Source of the DNA: Thermofilum sp.
Lineage (GTDB): Archaea; Thermoproteota; Thermoprotei; Thermofilales; Thermofilaceae
Assembly: GCA_023269735.1 (NCBI GenBank)
Contig: JAGDWA010000038.1
Span: 1 to 34,834, forward strand
Direction: 5' to 3'
Length of the DNA stretch: 34,834 nt
Below the pieces are notes generated by a model. The model was not told the DNA's origin. It worked only from the letters and a program-made list of their open reading frames with translations, and did not search any database. This document shows positions 1 through 8,200 of the stretch, piece after piece. Every line of letters begins with the position of its first letter. Position 1 is the first letter of the stretch. The position numbers were made by a program, and so were the translations under genes.

Positions 1-881
1 CCCTTCTGGCAGAAGACCACGTTCGCCCCCGCCGCCTTGATCTTCTCGACCATGTTCCTGAGGATCGTGGCCTCCTGCTCCAGGAACTGCCTCAGCTGGT
101 CGGGGCTCGTGACGTTGATCTTGGCCGTCCACTCGGGCTTCTCCACCTCGAGGGGCGCATCGATGAGCGCGATCCTGGCCTTCTCGACGCGCTTCGGCAT
201 CGCCGGGTGGACGACCTCCTTGTCAAGGACGATGCCCTTGATGAGCTGAGTCTCCGTCAGCGACTCACCCTTCTTCTTCTCCACCTTGATGTTGTCGAGG
301 GAGAGGTCGTACTTGTCGTCCTTCTTCTCTACCACCTGGAGCGCGGCGTCCACCACCAGGTCGGAGAGGAAGTCGCGGTACTCCGCCACGATCTTGCTGC
401 TCAACGCGGTGGAAGCGATGTTCTTCAGCACCTGCCTGTCGAGCGGGTTGACGGGCTCTGCTATCTCGTCGATAACCTTGACGGCGTACTCCATCGCCTT
501 CTCGAAGCCCTCCACTATGATCGCCGGGTGCACCTCCTCATCGAGCAGCTCACTGGCTCTCAAGAGCAACTGGCCCGCCAGGACGACGACCGAGGTGGTG
601 CCGTCGCCCACCTCGTCGTCCTGGGCCTTGGCAACCTCAACCAGCATCTTCGCGGCGGGGTGCTGCACCTCCATCTCCTTGAGTATGGCGGCGCCGTCCC
701 CCGTGATCGTGGCGTTGCCGAAGGAGTCGATCAGCAGCTTGTCCATCCCCCTGGGGCCCAGCGACGTCGCGAGGGCCTCAGCTATTACCCGCGCCGCATA
801 GATGTTCGACCTGCGTGCGTCCCTGCCGGTCGTACGCTGCGAGCCCTCCTTAAGTATCAGCACCGGTATCGCCTGCGCCAT
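1..881 (-). CDS. thsA: Thermosome subunit (group II chaperonin), C-terminus outside window
   Basis: This is the N-terminal 293 residues of an ATP-driven cytosolic protein-folding chaperonin; the reading frame is open to the window edge. Family motifs are clear. LGPRGMDK lies near residue 42 and GDGTTS near residue 93, both part of the nucleotide site, and the apical-domain region follows. The ATG at 881 is preceded by GGAGGG, and a TATA-like CTTTTTATAG at 911-920 predicts a leader of about 9 bases. Thermosomes usually have two or three paralogous subunits, and I cannot tell which one this is, so the A in the symbol is arbitrary. The assignment to the family is secure. What is missing is the C-terminal half of the equatorial domain. 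Confidence 0.97.
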   Translation of the reverse strand, partial: MAQAIPVLILKEGSQRTTGRDARRSNIYAARVIAEALATSLGPRGMDKLLIDSFGNATITGDGAAILKEMEVQHPAAKMLVEVAKAQDDEVGDGTTSVVVLAGQLLLRASELLDEEVHPAIIVEGFEKAMEYAVKVIDEIAEPVNPLDRQVLKNIASTALSSKIVAEYRDFLSDLVVDAALQVVEKKDDKYDLSLDNIKVEKKKGESLTETQLIKGIVLDKEVVHPAMPKRVEKARIALIDAPLEVEKPEWTAKINVTSPDQLRQFLEQEATILRNMVEKIKAAGANVVFCQK

Positions 882-910
882 AGCCCTCCGGCGCTCCCGC
901 TTTTGCGCTT

Positions 911-920
911 CTATAAAAAG
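911..920 (-). promoter_or_regulatory. TATA box of thermosome gene
   Basis: CTTTTTATAG on the minus strand, centred about 35 bases before the ATG at 881. With the usual archaeal spacing, transcription would start near 890. Heat-responsive control is plausible for this family but no specific operator was seen. Confidence 0.6.
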
Positions 921-936
921 CTTTCTTGGGTCAGTG

Positions 937-1428
937 CTACGTGACCTCTAAGGCCGGCCTCGCCATTAAGTACGCGTCCTCCCCGTCCGAGTAGTACCCC
1001 CTTATAACCTTTATAATCTCGAAACCTAGCTTTTTGTACAAGTTTATGGCAGGATAGTTCGATACTCGTACTTCCAGGTAGTACTCATCGACCCTGTAGT
1101 AGCTTCTGAGGGCCCTCATAGCGCTGAGCATCAGGCTTGTCCCGACGCCCCGCCTCCTCATCTCGGGGACCACGGCGATCGAGATTATGTGGCCCTGCCG
1201 CCCGACGCCGGATCCCGTGTACAGCCTCCCCGTCTCAACGCGGCACATTATGTAGCCGATGATCCTGTCACCCGACTGGGCCACCAGGAAGGCCTTGGGA
1301 AAGCTCTCGTAGTGCAGCTTGAAGAAGAAGGGCGGGTAGTTCTCGGGCAGGTTCTCGCGGTTTATCTTGATGACCGCGTCGAGGTAGGCCGGTGTGAACT
1401 CCCTGATGATGTAGCCGCTCATGATCAC
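937..1428 (-). CDS. rimI: N-alpha-acetyltransferase, Ard1/RimI type (GNAT fold)
   Basis: A GNAT-family acetyltransferase predicted to acetylate protein N-termini using acetyl-CoA. The acetyl-CoA loop is visible as RRRGVGTSLM (about residues 90-99), preceded by HIISIAVVPE. The C-terminal part contains EVRVSNYPAINLYKKLGF and then GYYSDGEDAYLM, a signature of archaeal Ard1 proteins such as the Sulfolobus enzyme. Two starts are possible: GTG at 1428 or ATG at 1422, two codons later. The gene starts 7 bases after the TBP stop codon and is probably co-transcribed with it, with GAGGGT as a ribosome-binding site. The length of about 160 residues is normal for the family. Confidence 0.9.
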   Translation of the reverse strand: MIMSGYIIREFTPAYLDAVIKINRENLPENYPPFFFKLHYESFPKAFLVAQSGDRIIGYIMCRVETGRLYTGSGVGRQGHIISIAVVPEMRRRGVGTSLMLSAMRALRSYYRVDEYYLEVRVSNYPAINLYKKLGFEIIKVIRGYYSDGEDAYLMARPALEVT

Positions 1429-1435
1429 CCGACCC

Positions 1436-2008
1436 TCACTCGATTATTAGGGCCCCGATCTCCTTCAGCTTATTGTACAGCTTCTCTATGGCTTCCTTCA
1501 CCTCCTCCTCCTTGCGCGCACCTGTGCACACGACCTTGCCGCTCGAGAATATGAGGAGCACGACCTTGGGGTCGTCCATCCTGTAGATCAGACCAGGGAA
1601 CTGCTCGGGCTCGTACATGCTGTTCTCGAGCAGGTACGCCGCTTTCTCCAGGTCGACGAGCGCCTTCAAGTTGGCGCTGGCGACTATGTTCTGGATCTCG
1701 ATGATCGGCTCCCCCTTGACCTCTATATCGTAGTTCCTGAGCAGCGAGATGATCGCGTTGACGGCCTTGCGCACCTCCTTCTCAGATTTGGCCCCGGTGC
1801 AGACCATCTTCCCGCTCGAGAAGATCAGGGTGGCCGTCTTCGGCCTGTTGATCCTCAGCACGAGGCCCGGGAACTGCTCGGGCGAGTACTCCGCGTCGGG
1901 CACCCTCTCGGCGATCTTCTCGAGGTTCAGCCTCTGGTTGAGGGTTACGGAGGCCACGACGTTCTCGATCCTGTACGTGGGCTTCGACTCCCTAGCCTTT
2001 TCACCCAC
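1436..2008 (-). CDS. tbp: TATA-box-binding protein
   Basis: General transcription factor TBP, which binds and bends promoter TATA boxes and recruits TFB and RNA polymerase. The 190 residues form the expected saddle from two direct repeats, about residues 12-98 and 103-188. Each repeat contains FPGL, then (L/I)FSSGK(M/V)VCTGA. The GTG at 2008 is chosen because a TATA element (GGAATATAAG, 2031-2040) is centred about 27 bases upstream, predicting a leaderless message. The first gene of a two-gene unit with the acetyltransferase. A second A/T-rich string at 2018-2026 is too close to the start to be its TATA box. Confidence 0.97.
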   Translation of the reverse strand: MGEKARESKPTYRIENVVASVTLNQRLNLEKIAERVPDAEYSPEQFPGLVLRINRPKTATLIFSSGKMVCTGAKSEKEVRKAVNAIISLLRNYDIEVKGEPIIEIQNIVASANLKALVDLEKAAYLLENSMYEPEQFPGLIYRMDDPKVVLLIFSSGKVVCTGARKEEEVKEAIEKLYNKLKEIGALIIE

Positions 2009-2030
2009 GCTCTGAAGGCTTTAAATAGCC

Positions 2031-2040
2031 CTTATATTCC
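2031..2040 (-). promoter_or_regulatory. TATA box of tbp
   Basis: GGAATATAAG read on the minus strand, about 27 bases before the GTG start of tbp. This spacing predicts transcription initiating at or next to the start codon. Confidence 0.55.
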
Positions 2041-2060
2041 TATCGCATCGACTGTACCGC

Positions 2061-2546
2061 TCACGCGGGGGCTGGGGGACGCGGGGACCCCCGGAGCACC
2101 ATGACCAGCTTCTCGAGAAGCAGCTTCGGGATGCCGACGTAGGGCACTACGAGCTCCACGCGCCCCACAGCCCTCCCCGCGGGGAACGGGGAGTACTGGT
2201 CCTTCAGGCAGCCGGGGTAACAGTAGTCGCCCCTCGTTACGTAGAGCAGGCCGGCGCCCGACTCCTCGATTCTCACCAGCCGGTGCACTATCAGCTGCCC
2301 GCCCGCCGCGAACACAATTACGTCCCCCACCTTGGGCTTGCCGACGCCGCTGACGAGGATCAGGTCCCCCACGTGCAGTGTCGGCTCCATGCTGTAGCTG
2401 GCCACGACCGCCAGAGGTACGCTCGTCGAGAGGGCGCGCGGCGCAACCAGTAGGACTAGCACTACGACCGCCGCCACTACGACGACTGCCTCGAGGGCCT
2501 CCCGCTGCAAGCTCCCCTCCCCCTTCGAGCCTCCCACCGCCGTCAC
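2061..2546 (-). CDS. Signal peptidase I (S26B, Sec11-like)
   Basis: A membrane-anchored type I signal peptidase that removes signal peptides from exported proteins. One hydrophobic N-terminal segment (rich in V, A and L, about residues 16-37) is followed by the catalytic Ser motif SYSMEPTLHVGD and by IVHRL. The latter places a His where bacterial enzymes use Lys, as in ER/archaeal Sec11-type peptidases. TRGDYCYPG and AVGRV follow as the box D and E regions. The frame is open further upstream, but the GTG at 2546 is chosen because it overlaps the preceding gene's TGA as GTGA; this gives 161 residues and avoids a long charged extension. It is translationally coupled to the unknown gene upstream. 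Confidence 0.88.
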   Translation of the reverse strand: MTAVGGSKGEGSLQREALEAVVVVAAVVVLVLLVAPRALSTSVPLAVVASYSMEPTLHVGDLILVSGVGKPKVGDVIVFAAGGQLIVHRLVRIEESGAGLLYVTRGDYCYPGCLKDQYSPFPAGRAVGRVELVVPYVGIPKLLLEKLVMVLRGSPRPPAPA

Positions 2547-3496
2547 CTCGCCCCCAGCTGCGCTACGAGGTCGTTGAGCGCACTCCTCGCCTCCTCGGCC
2601 GAGTGGAGAGGGTAGAAGACGGCGGCGGCCAGAGCCCTGTCGATCGCTGAGTCGTGCCACAGCCTGCCCATGAAGAGCCTCTTGCCCTTCCTAGTCAGAG
2701 CGAACGTCTCTCCCTCCACCACGACTGCACCGCCCGGCTCCTCCCTGTACTTCAGCTTCGGCAGCTGCTGCTTGATGTGCTTGCTCGCGTCCCTTACCAC
2801 TTCCCCCTCGAACCACCCCCTGAGGCCCTTTTTGTACCTACCCATCGTGAGGCCGACCAGCCCGCTGTAGCCGATCAGCAGGTACCTCTCCATCTCGCTA
2901 TCGGCGAAGAGGCAGTAGGTCGCTGTCGCGGCGAACTTGGCGGAGACCAGCTGAAGGTGCTGGGGGAGGCGGAGGCTCACCACCAGTAGCGACCACAGCG
3001 CCCTTTCCTCGGGCGATTGGAAGTGGCACTTAGCACTCTCTACCATACTGCGGAAGAGCTCCTCCTCGCCCGCCCTCTTGGGCGTGAAGGTGAGGGCCAC
3101 AGCCCGCTCGCTCCTCTCGCAGTACCAGAGCGCCGCGTACAGCGGCATGCCGCTGACTCTGAAAGCCCATAGCAAGCCCTTGTGCCCGAGCACCGAGACT
3201 TCGTCCTTGCTCACGTGCTTCAGCTCAGCTTTCGCGCCCTCCTTCCTCTCGAGCTCCTTCAGCCTGCTCTCCCAGCTGCTCCTGTACAGGGCGAGCAGCT
3301 CCTCCACGCTCTTCGCCTTCTCCAGCGGCATCCTCTCCAGCGAAACCTCGAGCCTGACCGTGTAACCTGCGTCAGCGAGGCGGAAGACCTCAGTCGACCT
3401 CGACCTCCCCTGAGCTACTATGTCCCATTCCCTCGGGACGCAGACCTCGAAGTGCCACCAACCCACCCTCTTCATCTCCGCGCGAGGGCACTGCAC
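2543..3496 (-). CDS. Conserved-looking hypothetical protein, soluble
   Basis: A 317-residue protein I do not recognise. It starts with a Trp-rich stretch (KRVGWWHFEVCVPREW), has a charged, probably helical region around residues 60-110, and shows no clear signal peptide or membrane segment. No catalytic motif is evident. A GTG at 3496 lies about 26 bases from a TATA-like GAGCTTTTTACC (3517-3528) and would be leaderless; an ATG at 3475 is the alternative and would give a 20-base leader. Its stop codon overlaps the start of signal peptidase I, so the two are likely translated together. That suggests, but does not show, a link with the membrane or export. Codon usage looks like that of its neighbours. 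Confidence 0.75.
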   Translation of the reverse strand: MQCPRAEMKRVGWWHFEVCVPREWDIVAQGRSRSTEVFRLADAGYTVRLEVSLERMPLEKAKSVEELLALYRSSWESRLKELERKEGAKAELKHVSKDEVSVLGHKGLLWAFRVSGMPLYAALWYCERSERAVALTFTPKRAGEEELFRSMVESAKCHFQSPEERALWSLLVVSLRLPQHLQLVSAKFAATATYCLFADSEMERYLLIGYSGLVGLTMGRYKKGLRGWFEGEVVRDASKHIKQQLPKLKYREEPGGAVVVEGETFALTRKGKRLFMGRLWHDSAIDRALAAAVFYPLHSAEEARSALNDLVAQLGAR

Positions 3497-3542
3497 GGGA
3501 CCCGAGGCGCGCTGCCGGTAAAAAGCTCTGCTGCGCTCGCAA

Positions 3543-3552
3543 GCTTTTTAAA
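3543..3552 (+). promoter_or_regulatory. TATA box of rpl40e
   Basis: GCTTTTTAAA centred about 25 bases before the GTG of rpl40e. A separate minus-strand TATA (about 3517-3528) serves the gene transcribed leftwards, so this divergent region has two elements. Confidence 0.6.
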
Positions 3553-3572
3553 ACTCGGAGGGAGGAGCGGCC

Positions 3573-3728
3573 GTGCCCATAAGGGACCCCTTCAAGCTGG
3601 AGCTCGCGCTCAACAGCACGTTCAGAGTGAAAATCTGTAGGAAGTGCGGAGCGAAGAACGCGTGGACGGCTGAACGCTGCAGGAGGTGCAAGAGCAGGAA
3701 CCTCAGGCCCAAGAGGTACAAGAAGTAG
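3573..3728 (+). CDS. rpl40e: Large ribosomal subunit protein eL40
   Basis: A short gene of 51 residues encoding the zinc-ribbon protein of the large ribosomal subunit. It begins VPIRDPFKLELALNST and carries the four-cysteine pattern CRKCGAKN then CRRCKSRN, ending in the basic tail RPKRYKK. Length and motif order match archaeal L40e, which lacks the ubiquitin fusion of eukaryotes. The GTG start lies 25 bases after the centre of a TATA box at 3543-3552, so the message may be leaderless. A GGAGGGAGG string at 3558-3566 would then lie inside the promoter, not in a leader. The gene converges with uL6, whose stop is 9 bases away. Confidence 0.93.
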   Translation: MPIRDPFKLELALNSTFRVKICRKCGAKNAWTAERCRRCKSRNLRPKRYKK

Positions 3729-3737
3729 CTGGCCTAC

Positions 3738-4319
3738 TCACCTGATATTCTCTCTAGCGTAAACGTAGATCCCGTCGAGCACTCCGGGCCCCCCCTCGCG
3801 GCCGTGCGGGCTGAGCCTCCTGCGCCCCCTCAGCTTCGTCGCCTCGCGGATGTTGGCCGCCGTCTGGGCCACGGCCTCCTTGTCGGCGCCCTCTATCACC
3901 ACGTCGTCCCTCTCCACGCGCACCTTGACTCCCGGCTCGATGCGCGCAGTTATCTTGCCGCGGCCGCCCAGGAAGTTCTCGATCACCACCACTTGGCTCC
4001 GCTCATCGACCTTCACGCTCATCGGGAAGTGCGCGAAGACGATCTTCATCCTGTAGCGGAAGCCCCTCGTGACCCCGATCATCATGTTCTCAATCTTTGA
4101 CGCTATCGTGTTGACGATCGAGTAGGTCTTCTTGTCGGCGTTGAACGCCTCGACAACCAACTCGCTACCCTGCAGCCTTAGCTCCACCCTCTTCGCGTGC
4201 GAGAAGTCCTTCTCCACGCTGCCCAGGGGGCCCTCAACCCTCACCCTCTTCCCGTCTACGGTCACCCTGACGCCCGGCGGCACCGCCACGCTCCTGCTCA
4301 CGTAGATCTCGCGCGCCAT
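3738..4319 (-). CDS. rpl6: Large ribosomal subunit protein uL6
   Basis: Ribosomal protein uL6 (L6p/L9e), which binds 23S rRNA near the sarcin-ricin loop and stalk base. The 193 residues run from MAREIYVSRSVAVPPGVRV through EGPLGSVEKDF, then the second domain with FAHFPMSVKV and ENFLGGR, to a basic C-terminus. The frame is open far upstream, but the ATG at 4319 is the family's normal start and fits the shared TATA element near 4355 with a leader of about 10 bases. It lies outside the usual spc-type ribosomal operon within this window, opposite aIF1. Confidence 0.95.
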   Translation of the reverse strand: MAREIYVSRSVAVPPGVRVTVDGKRVRVEGPLGSVEKDFSHAKRVELRLQGSELVVEAFNADKKTYSIVNTIASKIENMMIGVTRGFRYRMKIVFAHFPMSVKVDERSQVVVIENFLGGRGKITARIEPGVKVRVERDDVVIEGADKEAVAQTAANIREATKLRGRRRLSPHGREGGPGVLDGIYVYARENIR

Positions 4320-4348
4320 GGCGCCCCTCAGCCCGGCCCCCCGGGCAA

Positions 4349-4360
4349 AGCTTTTTAAGG
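4349..4360. promoter_or_regulatory. Shared bidirectional TATA element, uL6 / aIF1
   Basis: AGCTTTTTAAGG reads as a TATA box on both strands and is the only A/T block in the 70-base gap. Its centre (about 4355) is 36 bases from each start codon, giving leaders of about 10 bases both ways. Confidence 0.6.
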
Positions 4361-4389
4361 TTTGTAAGCGCCTCACCCCGCGCCAAGTA

Positions 4390-4680
4390 ATGAGCGATAT
4401 ACTTGAGGAGCTCCTCAAAGGCGTTGCCAAGGAGGGGGAGCTGATAAAGATAAGGCTGGAGCGGAGGCGTGGGGGCAGCAAGGTCGTGACGATCATCGAG
4501 GGGATCGACGAGAAGATGTTCAGCCACAGGGAGATCGTCTCCAAGCTCAAGGCCAAGCTGGCGTGCGGCGGCACTGCCAAGGACGGGCGCATCGAGCTGC
4601 AGGGAGACCACAGGCACAAGGTGAGGGAGCTGCTGGTGGAGATGGGCTTCCCCCACTCGAACATCATAGTGGAGGAGTGA
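4390..4680 (+). CDS. Translation initiation factor aIF1 (SUI1)
   Basis: Archaeal SUI1-family factor, which acts on the small ribosomal subunit to check start-codon selection. A 96-residue protein starting MSDILEELLKG, with RLERRRGGSKVVTIIEGID in the first half and LACGGTAKDGRIELQGDH in the second, ending with the usual VEMGFPHSNIIVEE tail. An in-frame ATG at 4318 would add 24 residues overlapping uL6 and lies upstream of the TATA element, so the ATG at 4390 is preferred. Divergent from uL6; both are translation genes expressed from one short region. Confidence 0.95.
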   Translation: MSDILEELLKGVAKEGELIKIRLERRRGGSKVVTIIEGIDEKMFSHREIVSKLKAKLACGGTAKDGRIELQGDHRHKVRELLVEMGFPHSNIIVEE

Positions 4681-4707
4681 ACGTACGGGCTCGCCTGTAA
4701 CCGCGCT

Positions 4708-5247
4708 TCAGCTTTTTCTGTCCCTCGCCACCTCCATCCTGTACAGCTGAGCCACGCGCTCTACGCCCCTCACCTCCTCGATCACCCTAGCGACCGAGCT
4801 GGGCACGCAGTCCCTCCACTCTCTGCCCTCCGCCATCGCGATCCTGATGCGGGTCCCCTCCAGCCTCTCCCGCTCAAAGAAGGGGATCGGGTGCACCTCG
4901 TAGCCCTCCTCCTCGAAGAGGAGGCGCGTCAAGGCATCGTTGGTGTAGACCCTGGTGAAGCGGGGGCAGTAGGAGGTAACGAGGCGGACCCACAGGCTGT
5001 GCACCCCGTCGGTGTCCGGCACGCCGCTCACGAGCACCCTCCCCCAGATGCTGTGCTCCCTCAGCGCTGCCGCTATCATCTCGATGCGCTCGCCCAGGGT
5101 GAAGGGGTTCCTGAAGCTGTGGGAGTACTGAGCGCTCCCCACCGCCACGACGACCTCCTCCTCCCTCTCCAGGATCCACTTCAGCGCGTAGAGGTGCCCG
5201 TAGTGGAACGGCTGAAAGCGACCTATGAAGAGGCCGCGCTCAACCAA
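4708..5247 (-). CDS. nadM: Nicotinamide-nucleotide adenylyltransferase
   Basis: Forms NAD+ from NMN and ATP, the last step of NAD synthesis or salvage. The archaeal NadM signature GRFQPFHYGH is at residues 9-18 (nucleotidyltransferase HxGH), followed by VGSAQYSHSFRNPFTLGER. The later EGTRIR corresponds to the family's SGTxIR phosphate-binding site. The start is a TTG at 5247, which overlaps the last bases of the reverse gyrase gene by 8; no ATG or GTG is available nearby without losing the nucleotide-binding motif. Length (179) is typical. It is probably translated from the reverse gyrase message. Confidence 0.93.
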   Translation of the reverse strand: MVERGLFIGRFQPFHYGHLYALKWILEREEEVVVAVGSAQYSHSFRNPFTLGERIEMIAAALREHSIWGRVLVSGVPDTDGVHSLWVRLVTSYCPRFTRVYTNDALTRLLFEEEGYEVHPIPFFERERLEGTRIRIAMAEGREWRDCVPSSVARVIEEVRGVERVAQLYRMEVARDRKS

Positions 5248-8200
5248 TCTTGCCCACCTCCTCGTAGAGCATCCTGAGGACGCTGAGGTAGTCGGCTTCG
5301 CCGCGCTCCACGCTGTCCATGAGGCTCTCGACCCTCCGGGTGCGCTCGACTGACACCATGTCGCCGTAGTTCTCCTTCAGGTAATTGAAGACCTTGACCC
5401 CCAGCTCCGTCGGCACCAGCCTGTGCCTCTTCGTCTCGATCACGTACTTCCTCTCGAGCAGCGTCGAGATGATCCTAGCATAGGTGGAGGGCCTGCCAAT
5501 CCCCTCCTCCTTCATCCTGGCCACTAGGTCGGCCTGGGTGTAGAGCCTCACAGTGGGCCTCCTCCTGTGCCTCACTTCGACGACCTTGTAGACGCCCCCC
5601 TCTACCCTGCTGAGGGTGAAGGGCTGGTAGACCGCAGTGAAGCCGGGGCTCACCACCCCAACATACGCAGTCAGCTCCCTGCCCAGAGGCCCCACGGTCA
5701 CCCTCACTCGCTGCACCCTGACCACCGCCTCCGGCATCTGGCTGGCGATGAACCGCCTGAAGATTAGGTCGTACAGCCTGTAGTGGCGAGAGGTGAGGGG
5801 GCGCGCCAGCTGGAGCACGCCCTGGTTGACGAGGGCCCTGAGCGTGTCGACGTCGTACGGCTTAGTCGGCCTAATGCACTCGTGGGCGCCAGGCTGCCCC
5901 CATGTCCGCCCCACGAACGCCCCCTCCCCGAACCTCTCCGTGATGTAGGTCCTGGCGATGCTGACGCCCAGCGCTGACACGTGCGTGCTGTCGGTGCGGT
6001 GGTACGTGATGAGGCCCAGCTCGAAGAGATCCTGGGCCAGCCGCATGACCTCATCCGCCGACGCGCCGAGCGCGAGCACCGCGTCCTTGAGCATCGTGTC
6101 GGTCGAGTACGGCGGCGGGGGGGCCAGCCTCTGGTCCTCGACCCCCACCTCCTCCACGCGAGCTAGCGCCCCCCTCAGCTCCTTGGCGAGCTTGCGCGCC
6201 TCAGCGCCCGCCGCATCGCTCTCCAGCGTGAACGTAGCGCCGTTCTCGAGCGTAACCCTGAACACCGTCTTGAGGCTGCTCTCGGCCCTGAGGTACTGCT
6301 CTATCACCCAGCCAAGGACGGGCGTCTGAACCCTACCGGCGGAGAGCCAGTGCATCCCGAACTGCTCCCACAGCTTCCTGCTGAGGGCGAAGCCGAGCCA
6401 GCGATCCTCCACCCGCCTGATTATCTGGGCTTCGACCCTCCTCGCGTCCACGTCCCTCGGCGACCTGAGCGAATCCTCGAAGGCCCTCTTGGTGATCTCG
6501 TGGAACTCCACCCGCTTGATAGCTCGTGCGTAGGGCGCCAGCAGGCTGTAGAGGTCCCAGGCGATCTTCTCGCCCTCCGTGTCCGGGTCCGTGGCGAGGA
6601 GGACGAGGTCGACCTCGCCGGAGACCTCCTGGAGGGCCCTCACCACCTCGGCCTGGTCGACGATGTTCCTGGACCCGCACCGCGGGCAGGCGCCGTCCTT
6701 AGCCTCCGTGAACTGCTCGCCGCAGTCCCTGCACCGCTTGATGGTCGCGTAAACGGGGGTGAAACCGCCGTCCAGCAGAACCCCGTAAAAACCTTCGTCG
6801 GTGACGAGGTCCAGCACGTGCCCCTTGCTCGCGGTAACCAGCAGCTGCAGGCCCCCTACGCTGGCCTCGTACACCGGCATGCCCAGCACTAAGCGCCGCG
6901 AGGGCCTGCCGAAGAAGGAGGCTATCGTCCTGGCCTTCGTGGGCGACTCCACGATCACCAGCGCCGTCTTGACGAGCTCCGCCACCTGCCTCTGAGCCCT
7001 GCCGGACCTGAGCTCCTCGATCAACCTCCTATCCCTGTCTATCTCCTCGGTCAGGGCCTTCAGGTCCAGCTGCGTGAAGACGGCCCACCTCGCGTCCTCC
7101 ACGTACCACTTGACCTGTTTCATGAGGGCCTCGAGGAGGGCTCTGTCGTTGGTCACCACGACGGAGAGGCCCTTCGAGATCCCCCCAGCATAGAGGCGAG
7201 AGGTTCTGCCGGACGCCTGCAGGTACGTTGGCGCGTCGGGCAGCACAACGTAGAGCCTGCCGTCGACGGCCCTGATCGACACCAGCGAGAGAGCCTGCAT
7301 CCTCTCGAGCAGCTCCCTCCTCGAGAGCAACTCCTTGAGCAGGCCTCTGAGCTCCGACAGGCGGTCGTAGAGGAAGCCCAAGAACCCCTCCGGCCTCTTG
7401 CCCTCGCTGAGAGCGTCAGCCAGGGCCCTGTAAGCGGACTGGTCCAGCTTCGCCAGGTAGCGCCTGAGGGTGGCGGTGACCCTATCCAGCGAGGAGGCCT
7501 CGGGGCCGGTGGTTACGCTGCGGACGATCTGTGCCAGCTGAAGCAGCCTCAGGGGGCTCGCTTCGTCTACGTCTGCCGAGAGCCGGAAGTGCGGCACGTT
7601 GACAAAGACCGCGTACCTTATGACGTGGGGCAAGTCGAGGCCCCGCACTAGCAGCCCGTAGTAGGTCGCGTAGCCCACGAGGACGTCAAGCTCGCCCCTC
7701 TCGAACGCCTCAAGAACCCTCTTGTTCCTCGAAGTGATCAGCTCGGCCCTGACCCCCCTCTCCTCCAGCAGCTGCAGCAGCCTCTCGACCCTGTCCTCAG
7801 GGGTTCCGGGCTGGACGAAAAGCAGCCCCCCTCTGCCCAGCCGGGCGGCGACGTCGGCTGCCACGGCCTCCAGGTCGTCGGAGTCCACGAGGAGGTAGGA
7901 GTCGACGACGTTCCTTAGGAGCTCGGCCCTCGATCCGATCTCGAAGTTGAGCAGCTCCCTGAAGAGCCTCACTCTGAGGCCTCGGGGCCTGCCCGTGGCT
8001 GTCGACACGACCAGCACGCCGTGCCTCACCTCAGCCAGCTTGCTCCTGAGGCTCTCCCGCGCCCTCCTGACCCCCTCAGGGTCCTCACCGGCCTTCCCCG
8101 ACGCGATCAGCTTCAGCAGCCTCAGCGCCTCGTTGACGAGCTCCTCGCTGAAGCCCAGCAGCGCTAGGAGCTTGTCGATGTTCCTCGAGGACTTTATCAC

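Noticed and set aside
207-944. 245-codon open frame on the plus strand
   Set aside because: Antisense to the thermosome gene, rich in Leu/Val/His with no domain pattern.
4320-4667. N-terminal extension of uL6 to 4667
   Set aside because: It would be antisense to aIF1 and upstream of the shared TATA box; the family start at 4319 is clear.
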